From contig NZ_JAOQJT010000001.1 of assembly GCF_025567285.1 (NCBI RefSeq), forward strand, positions 62,001-126,000: a stretch of 64,000 nt of DNA. The letters are read 5' to 3'. Below the pieces are notes generated by a model that saw only the letters and a program-made list of their open reading frames with translations, was not told the DNA's origin and searched no databases. The position numbers were made by a program, and so were the translations under genes. This DNA is from Coprococcus aceti. GTDB taxonomy: Bacteria > Bacillota > Clostridia > Lachnospirales > Lachnospiraceae. Of this stretch, positions 58,865 to 64,000 are shown one piece after another (within the stretch, counting starts at the first letter, position 1; each line of letters opens with the position of its first letter).

Positions 58865-59818
58865 TTATACTGTATTTACAGGCTTTCCATTGAGAAACGC
58901 CTCTATATTGCCACCCGCTATATTGAGAAGTCTCTCCCTGACCTCCTTCGGTGCCCAGGCGATATGTGGTGTTATGATCACATTCTTTGCCGTGAGAAGC
59001 GGATTGTCCGCCGCCATAGGCTCCTGTGCTATGACATCCACCGCGGCTCCAGCTATACGTTCCTCGTTCAGGGCATCTGCCAGATCCTTCTCCACTATGC
59101 AGCCGCCTCTGGCAGTGTTTATGATGAATGTAGTCTTCTTCATCCGGCCTATCGCACTCCTGTCTATCATTCCCTCCGTCTCAGGGAACAGAGGACAGTG
59201 TATGCTTATCACATCCGACTGTGCGAACAGTTCATCCCTCTCAGCCCAGCTTATCCAATCGCCATCCGGCAGGGCTTTCCTCGTCCGGCTGTTCACCAGC
59301 ACCCTCATGCCAAATGCATGTGCGATCTCTGCCACCTTCATACCTATACTGCCATAGCCTATGATACCCATAGTCTTGCCCGCAAGCTCCATGGTCGGCA
59401 TCACACTGTAGGAGAAATCCTTACTTCTCACCCAGCCACCGTCCTTCACTGACGCATCATGCGCCCCGACCCTGTTTGCCAGTTCCAGAAGCAGTGCAAA
59501 TGTAAACTGCGCCACAGCATCCGTACTGTATGCCGGAACATTTGTAACCACTATGCCGTGCTCATGTGCCGCCTCCACATCGACCACATTGTAGCCGGTG
59601 GCAAGCACACCTATATATCTGAGGTTCGGACAGGCCTCGATCACAGCCCTGTCTATCACCGTCTTGTTCGTTGTTATGATCTCCGCATCGCCTATCCTTG
59701 AGACCACCTCTGACCTGTCGGTTCTGTCATACACCGTCAGCTCGCCATACTTGCCAATACTGTCCCAGCTAATATCGCCGGAATTCGCCGCACATCCATC
59801 CAGAACAACTATCTTCAT
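58865..59818 (-). CDS. D-2-hydroxyacid dehydrogenase (NAD-binding)
   Basis: 317 residues from ATG at 59818 (AGGG upstream; an alternative start is two codons earlier). Rossmann motif MGIIGYGSIGMKVAE, catalytic Arg in FIINTARGGCIVE, and the His/Glu region IITPHIAWAPKEVRE. It reduces a 2-keto acid (for example hydroxypyruvate or glyoxylate) or the reverse. Substrate not predictable. Cytoplasmic. Confidence 0.9.
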   Translation of the reverse strand: MKIVVLDGCAANSGDISWDSIGKYGELTVYDRTDRSEVVSRIGDAEIITTNKTVIDRAVIEACPNLRYIGVLATGYNVVDVEAAHEHGIVVTNVPAYSTDAVAQFTFALLLELANRVGAHDASVKDGGWVRSKDFSYSVMPTMELAGKTMGIIGYGSIGMKVAEIAHAFGMRVLVNSRTRKALPDGDWISWAERDELFAQSDVISIHCPLFPETEGMIDRSAIGRMKKTTFIINTARGGCIVEKDLADALNEERIAGAAVDVIAQEPMAADNPLLTAKNVIITPHIAWAPKEVRERLLNIAGGNIEAFLNGKPVNTV

Positions 59819-59998
59819 GTCCATCACCCTGCCTTATCGTATATTGTTGTTCTATATTTTACATCAACTGTCTGATTTTTTTAAAAAAATTATAATATTT
59901 TATTCAACTATACCATATTTTACACCATATACTTCACGGTAATTTTAACATTTAACACAAAAATGCACAAATATTTCTGTACGGATTGAATAATTTTA

Positions 59999-60027
59999 TT
60001 GAAAAATACTGTCAAACACATTAAAAT
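59999..60027 (+). promoter_or_regulatory. Promoter of the ACP/BtrH-like operon
   Basis: -35 TTGAAA (59999-60004), 17-bp spacer, -10 TAAAAT (60022-60027). About 40 nt before the ribosome site GGGAGG. Confidence 0.65.
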
Positions 60028-60075
60028 ATAAGTAACGTGCATTGGTAACATATCAAAACGAATGGGAGGTTTGAA

Positions 60076-60327
60076 ATGGACAAAGACACATTAACAAAAA
60101 AAGTATTGGAGGTTTTTTCTGATATTCTTCCAGACATAGATGCGGGCAAGCTGGACATGACTGCAGAACTCACCACCGAATATGGCGTGAATTCCGTTTC
60201 CATCATTCAGTTCATCGTCGGACTTGAGCAGGCTTTTAACATTGAATTTGATGATTCTGAGCTTGCACTTGGTCTCTACTATGACATGAACGATGTAGTC
60301 AAGGCTGTAGCAGCCAAGGTCAGCTAA
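60076..60327 (+). CDS. Stand-alone acyl carrier protein
   Basis: 83 residues, ATG after GGGAGGTTTGAA. Four-helix ACP pattern: DILPDIDAGKLDMTAELTTE, then GVNSVSIIQFIVGLEQAFNI with Ser40 as the expected phosphopantetheine site (VNS in place of the usual DSL), and IEFDDSELALGLYYDMNDVV. Not beside fatty-acid genes; instead it is 39 bp upstream of a BtrH-like gene, so it probably carries an acyl group for that protein. Confidence 0.9.
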   Translation: MDKDTLTKKVLEVFSDILPDIDAGKLDMTAELTTEYGVNSVSIIQFIVGLEQAFNIEFDDSELALGLYYDMNDVVKAVAAKVS

Positions 60328-60366
60328 CATCACGTAATCTTAATATGAAATGGAGGTAATAAGCAC

Positions 60367-61410
60367 ATGAGCAAAAAGATTTTGCCAATAAGCTATCCAA
60401 TGATAACATCCTGGCAGTGGCATGCCACACTTTTCTCGATCATAGGGGACGACGAGAAAGCCAAGAATTGGATATTCAGCAATTATATACAGTTAAGATG
60501 TTACAACATCGAAGAGATCTTCACAGGAGATGAGATGCTTCTTGCAGATATGATGCCGGGAAGCAGTTCACTTAAGGAATGTCCTTATCTTCTCTTCTCT
60601 CTCATGACAAAGGAGCAGGTAGAGAGCTACTGCGGAGATATTCTCACTTTCATCAAGAAGACCATCAATCTGGGCGGATATGTATACGGAGTATTTGACG
60701 AGGCTAAGATCCTCTGCGATTCCGGTGCCGACTACAAATTCCCACACGAGCTCTTCATCTACGGATATGACGACGAGGAGCAGCAGTTCTATGTTGGAGA
60801 TTTCACATTTGGCGAGCATTATTCCTACTCAAAAGTATCATACTCAGATGTGAGAAACGGCTACGACACAATCACAGCCCAGGAGGATCATATTTTCAAG
60901 GACGACTACAAGGGACGCCGTGGAATATACGTGATCCAGAAGAATCTGGCTGATACATACTACGAACTCGACACACAGTATATCAAGGATACCATCATCG
61001 AGTACCTTGAGTCAAAGGATACCAAGAATCACTTCCGTATGATGAGGAATCGTTTTAAGGACACAGTATTTGGGGTTGATGTCTACGATGCGGTTCTGAA
61101 GCAGATCGGCAAGCAGCTTTCAGCAGAGGATCCAGACTTTGATATACGTGCTCTTCACATCCTGTATGACCACAAGGTTCTCATGATGGAGAGACTCAAG
61201 TACATGATGGATCACGGATATATCGAATTCAACGGTGATATCCTGAATGATTATATGGAGGTTGAGAACACCATGCTCACCGCCAGAAACCTTCTCATCA
61301 AGACTTCCATCACAGGCAAGGTTGACTGTATGGACAGATTTGAGAAGTACCTTATGGGTGCAAAAGAAAAAGAGATCGCAGTTCTGGGCAAAGTTGTTGA
61401 GCTTCTGTAA
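60367..61410 (+). CDS. BtrH-like (papain-fold) protein paired with the ACP
   Basis: 347 residues, ATG after TGGAGG. The N-terminal ~170 residues resemble the BtrH_N/C39-like fold: SWQWHATLFSIIGDDEKAKN near 15-34, FPHELFIYGYDDEEQQFYVGD around 125-145 with His127 and Asp145 as likely catalytic residues. Ser15 is where a Cys before Trp would be expected, so it may be inactive, use Ser, or use another Cys (Cys45). The C-terminal half is helical. Known BtrH moves an acyl group from an ACP to an aminoglycoside amine. Confidence 0.6.
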   Translation: MSKKILPISYPMITSWQWHATLFSIIGDDEKAKNWIFSNYIQLRCYNIEEIFTGDEMLLADMMPGSSSLKECPYLLFSLMTKEQVESYCGDILTFIKKTINLGGYVYGVFDEAKILCDSGADYKFPHELFIYGYDDEEQQFYVGDFTFGEHYSYSKVSYSDVRNGYDTITAQEDHIFKDDYKGRRGIYVIQKNLADTYYELDTQYIKDTIIEYLESKDTKNHFRMMRNRFKDTVFGVDVYDAVLKQIGKQLSAEDPDFDIRALHILYDHKVLMMERLKYMMDHGYIEFNGDILNDYMEVENTMLTARNLLIKTSITGKVDCMDRFEKYLMGAKEKEIAVLGKVVELL

Positions 61411-61440
61411 TCTCATATCATTCTTTTCATGTTTTCCCTT

Positions 61441-61475
61441 TGCGGGGCAGTCCTATGGCTGCTCCGCATTTTTTT
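61441..61475 (+). terminator. Terminator of the ACP/BtrH-like operon
   Basis: 10-bp stem TGCGGGGCAG/CTGCTCCGCA (one G-T pair), 8-nt loop, then TTTTTTT. 31 bp after the stop, closing a two-gene unit. Confidence 0.92.
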
Positions 61476-61595
61476 GCGATTTTACATTATTTTATAAATA
61501 ATTTCTTCCAAATTATCATTTACTTCTATATACTGTTTAATAAATGGTTTTTCGGCAGTTCAGGAATACCTGGCATTGTCACATTGGAGGTTTTT

Positions 61596-62162
61596 ATGAA
61601 TATATGTGTATACGGCGCGTCAAGCAACGACATTGACAGATCTTATATAGAAGAAACAGAATATTTAGGAAGGGAAATCGCCAAAAGAGGCCACACTCTT
61701 GTGTACGGCGCTGGAGCAAATGGGCTCATGGGCGCAGTGGCAAGGGGTGTATACGAGGAAAATGGCACCATAATAGGCGTCACTCCTTCATTCTTTAATG
61801 TTGACGGAATACTGTTTGAGAATGTCTCCGAGCTGATAACCACTGAGACCATGAGAGAGCGCAAACAGATCATGGAAGATAAGGCAGACGCTTTCATCGT
61901 AACGCCCGGCGGAATTGGCACTCTCGAGGAATTCTTTGAGATCCTCACGCTCAAGCAGCTCGGACGCCACGGCAAAGCAATCGTAATTTTCAATCAGAAC
62001 GGATTCTACGATCATCTTCTGTCCATGCTCAAAGAGACGTCGGACAAAGGCTTTATGACGCCTGCGACCAACGAGATATATACCGTCATGGATAATTCAG
62101 ATGAGATCCTTGACTATCTTGAAAGCTACAAGACAGACATAGGTCGTGTATTCAAGTTCTGA
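61596..62162 (+). CDS. LOG-family nucleotide phosphoribohydrolase
   Basis: 188 residues from ATG at 61596 (TGGAGG upstream). Motifs MNICVYGASS, LVYGAGANGLMGAVA, MRERKQIMEDKADAFIV and PGGIGTLEEFFE, the last diagnostic of LOG (TIGR00730) proteins, which cleave nucleoside 5'-monophosphates into base and ribose 5-phosphate. Its last 11 bp overlap the end of the convergent uridine phosphorylase gene. Confidence 0.9.
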   Translation: MNICVYGASSNDIDRSYIEETEYLGREIAKRGHTLVYGAGANGLMGAVARGVYEENGTIIGVTPSFFNVDGILFENVSELITTETMRERKQIMEDKADAFIVTPGGIGTLEEFFEILTLKQLGRHGKAIVIFNQNGFYDHLLSMLKETSDKGFMTPATNEIYTVMDNSDEILDYLESYKTDIGRVFKF

Positions 62163-62916
62163 TAAGCTTCTTCACAGCTTCAATAGCCACACGTATGGCT
62201 TTATCGGTGTCGTGTACCTCAGGATTCGGGAGACCGGCTGCAGCCCTCTCCTGATTCGCCACCACAAGGAAGCACGCACCGACCCTGACCCGCAGGAACG
62301 CTCCAACTATTAACAATGCAGCAGATTCCATCTCAGAGGCCTTGCAGCCCATCTTCTTCCACGCTTCCCATTTGTTCATAAGCTCATATCCAACCGGCAT
62401 GATTCCCGGCGAATGCTGTCCATAAAATGAGTCCTTGCTCTGAACCACACCTGTGTGTGCCGTCACTCCAAGTGCTCCTGCTGACTCTCTGAGCGCATTC
62501 ACCACATCTATATCCGCAACCGCAGGGTACTCTATAGGCGCATACTCTCTTGACGTGCCCTCCATCCTGACAGCTCCCGTGGCGATCACCACGTCTCCGC
62601 CGACGATCTCAGTCTGCATACCGCCACAGGTTCCAACCCTGATAAAAGTGTGGGCACCGGCGTGCACCAGCTCCTGCATGGCTATGGCCGCCGACGGGCC
62701 GCCTATACCTGTGGACGTGACACTGACCTTCTCTCCATCCAGATAGCCTGTATACGTGACAAATTCCCTGCTGTCCGCCACCAGCTCCGCATCTTCGAGA
62801 TACGCTGCTATCGCCTTACATCTCTTAGGATCCCCCGGCATGATAACATACTGGCCTATCATATCCTCATTTACCTTTATATGGTATTCCAACCCCTGAT
62901 CCGCTTCGTATATCAT
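62152..62916 (-). CDS. udp: Uridine phosphorylase-type nucleoside phosphorylase
   Basis: 254 residues from ATG at 62916, 7 nt after AGGAGG; earlier ATGs are too close. Signatures VIMPGDPKRCKAIAAYL, TGIGGPSAAIAMQELVH, FIRVGTCGGMQTEIVGGD and CKASEMESAALLIVGAFL. Cleaves uridine (or a related nucleoside) with phosphate. Convergent with the LOG gene. Confidence 0.92.
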   Translation of the reverse strand: MIYEADQGLEYHIKVNEDMIGQYVIMPGDPKRCKAIAAYLEDAELVADSREFVTYTGYLDGEKVSVTSTGIGGPSAAIAMQELVHAGAHTFIRVGTCGGMQTEIVGGDVVIATGAVRMEGTSREYAPIEYPAVADIDVVNALRESAGALGVTAHTGVVQSKDSFYGQHSPGIMPVGYELMNKWEAWKKMGCKASEMESAALLIVGAFLRVRVGACFLVVANQERAAAGLPNPEVHDTDKAIRVAIEAVKKLIRT

Positions 62917-63014
62917 AATCATCCCTCCTGACACTTGTCTCACAGCATAGGAAAAGCAGGCTTGCAGAAAATCTGCAGCCTGCTTTTCTAAGCTTTCTTA
63001 TGTATCCTATAGAA

Positions 63015-63248
63015 TTAGCACTTAAACTCATCAAGCTTTGCCTGAAGCTCTGGTGCAACTTCTCCATGAAATTTCACTGTAAGTGGCTTCTCAAGATTTA
63101 AACTGAACACACCTAAGATTGACTTTCCATCTACGACGTACTGAGCTGATGAAACGTCAACATCATTTGGAAACTGATTCAGGTATGCAACAAACTTCTT
63201 GATGTCATCCATAGTGTTAACTTTAGCTTTCATCTCTGTAATCTGCAT
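63015..63248 (-). CDS. HPr-like protein without the active histidine (Crh-like)
   Basis: 77 residues. HPr fold pattern: VNTMDDIKKFVAYLNQFPND, then YVVDGKSILGVFSLNLEKPL, in which KSILGVFSL matches the Ser46 region of HPr. The position of His15 is Asp in this alignment, so PTS phosphotransfer is not possible. Related Crh of Bacillus acts with CcpA after Ser46 phosphorylation by HPrK. Paralogue of the next gene. Confidence 0.75.
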   Translation of the reverse strand: MQITEMKAKVNTMDDIKKFVAYLNQFPNDVDVSSAQYVVDGKSILGVFSLNLEKPLTVKFHGEVAPELQAKLDEFKC

Positions 63249-63366
63249 TGGCTGCGCCCCCTAATATCTCTTAATATTTATAAGGACATTCTAACACTCC
63301 ATCAACGAATGTGTCAATGCATACAGACCACGAATTAGCTATGAAAATTATTGTAATAAATACTCC

Positions 63367-63612
63367 TTATGCAGCCAGCATAAATGGCTGTAATGTATTT
63401 ATAAACGACTCTGTCGCTCCGTTATAGAACTTTACTGTGAGTTCCTGATCAAGTCCAAGACTAAAAACTCCCAGTATTGATTTGCCATCTACAAGATAAT
63501 TCCTGTTGGATGAATATACATCAACGTCTCCATCATATTTTCTCATTGTCTCTACAAACTGTCTTACCTGCTCTACTGAATTGAGCTTAACCCTGATATT
63601 TGTTGATTCCAT
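63367..63612 (-). CDS. Second HPr-like protein without the active histidine (Crh-like)
   Basis: 81 residues from ATG at 63612 (GGAGG upstream). VKLNSVEQVRQFVETMRKYD replaces the His15 segment (no His anywhere in the protein), while YLVDGKSILGVFSLGL keeps the Ser46 region. It is about half identical to the neighbouring paralogue 118 bp downstream. Probable regulator of carbon metabolism rather than PTS carrier. Confidence 0.75.
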   Translation of the reverse strand: MESTNIRVKLNSVEQVRQFVETMRKYDGDVDVYSSNRNYLVDGKSILGVFSLGLDQELTVKFYNGATESFINTLQPFMLAA

Positions 63613-64000
63613 GATAATTACCTCCATTCCTGTCCGTAATCAATGTTCAATTTATACTACTTTTTGGAATAATTTGCAAATTACAAAATTGTAATTTTGT
63701 AAACCAATTTGTGCAAATGGCTTGTTTTTATTAACCTAAAGCGCCTTTTCAGGTTATTTTTTAGTCATGTTGTATAAATTCAGGAATGTTTTTTTACAAA
63801 TATACTGTCGGGTGGAGATCATGGTCTTATATATTTTCGTCTATTTTTAATTATTCTCAAATGGTATTTCTATTATGATATGCTTCTTGACTCGTCAATT
63901 CTCCCCAATTACAATAATACTTACATGCAAAGCCGTTTTCACGGCTCATTTTGACGAAAGGGCGGGCACAAAGCCCCATAAGAACATATATGAACCTACT
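63613..64000. other. Intergenic stretch at the right edge
   Basis: About 390 bp without a convincing gene. It holds the palindrome at 63681-63702, an AT-rich centre, and near the edge a hairpin AGCCGT/ACGGCT (63941-63956) followed by GACGAAAGGGCGGGCACA and AAGCCCC, a G/C-rich block unlike its surroundings that may be the start of a structured leader cut by the window end. Confidence 0.5.
63681..63702. promoter_or_regulatory. Operator-like palindrome TTACAAAATT-GT-AATTTTGTAA
   Basis: Perfect 10-bp arms around a 2-bp spacer, 69 bp upstream of the start of the second HPr-like gene. Size and position suggest a dimeric regulator binding site. Regulator unknown. Confidence 0.45.

Overview
The window looks like a chromosome segment of a low-GC Gram-positive gut anaerobe, most likely a Lachnospiraceae member (Coprococcus/Roseburia/Butyrivibrio relatives). 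The evidence is the AT-rich intergenic DNA, strong AGGAGG-type ribosome binding sites, a MalEFG/LacI sugar locus, Clostridia-type metabolic genes and a low-GC temperate siphovirus. Species cannot be fixed from sequence alone.

Region 1 (1-6603): the start of an unidentified, possibly carbohydrate-related gene runs off the left edge. It is followed by a maltose/maltodextrin-type ABC transporter (binding lipoprotein plus two permeases, no ATPase) and a LacI-family regulator. Matching operator-like sites (GCGCAATCGGTTG) lie just downstream of the -10 boxes of both the transporter and the regulator. A host XRE-type regulator closes the region.

Region 2 (6742-45816): a complete-looking temperate prophage of about 39 kb, bounded by a 26-bp direct repeat made of tandem GCCCCTAAATT units. 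Read leftward from the right end: tyrosine integrase with a highly structured leader, RhuM protein, degenerate ImmA-like protein, CI-like and Cro-like regulators with repeated operators, small membrane proteins, recombination genes (YqaJ, RecT), DUF1351 and DUF1064 proteins, a replication-type protein, a helicase-methyltransferase fusion, antirepressor, YopX, many small early genes, a sigma-like late regulator, a ParB/DUF4417 protein, a cargo segment with its own terminators, then terminase, portal, MuF-type minor capsid protein fused to a metallopeptidase-like domain, scaffold, coat, connectors, tail tube, tail chaperones, tape measure, Dit/Tal-like proteins, fibres, holin and GH25 endolysin. 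Nearly all genes are on the minus strand; only the lysogeny/integration genes and one small gene are on plus.

Region 3 (45817-64000): host DNA with an unknown 275-aa protein, an S4-domain (YlmH-like) protein, an XRE plus LytTR regulator pair, malic enzyme, fused homocysteine methyltransferase/methylenetetrahydrofolate reductase, an ABC-F ATPase, glycogen branching enzyme, a TetR regulator, a membrane-anchored PTS-EIIBA-like protein lacking its phospho-acceptor residues, an AlkD-like protein, a D-2-hydroxyacid dehydrogenase, an acyl carrier protein paired with a BtrH-like protein, a LOG-family hydrolase convergent with a uridine phosphorylase, and two HPr-like (Crh-like) proteins without the active histidine.

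The most interesting items are the structured RNA/attenuator in front of the integrase, the ACP plus BtrH-like pair, the pseudo-PTS protein, and the MuF-metallopeptidase with its overlapping small partner gene and terminator-bounded neighbours.
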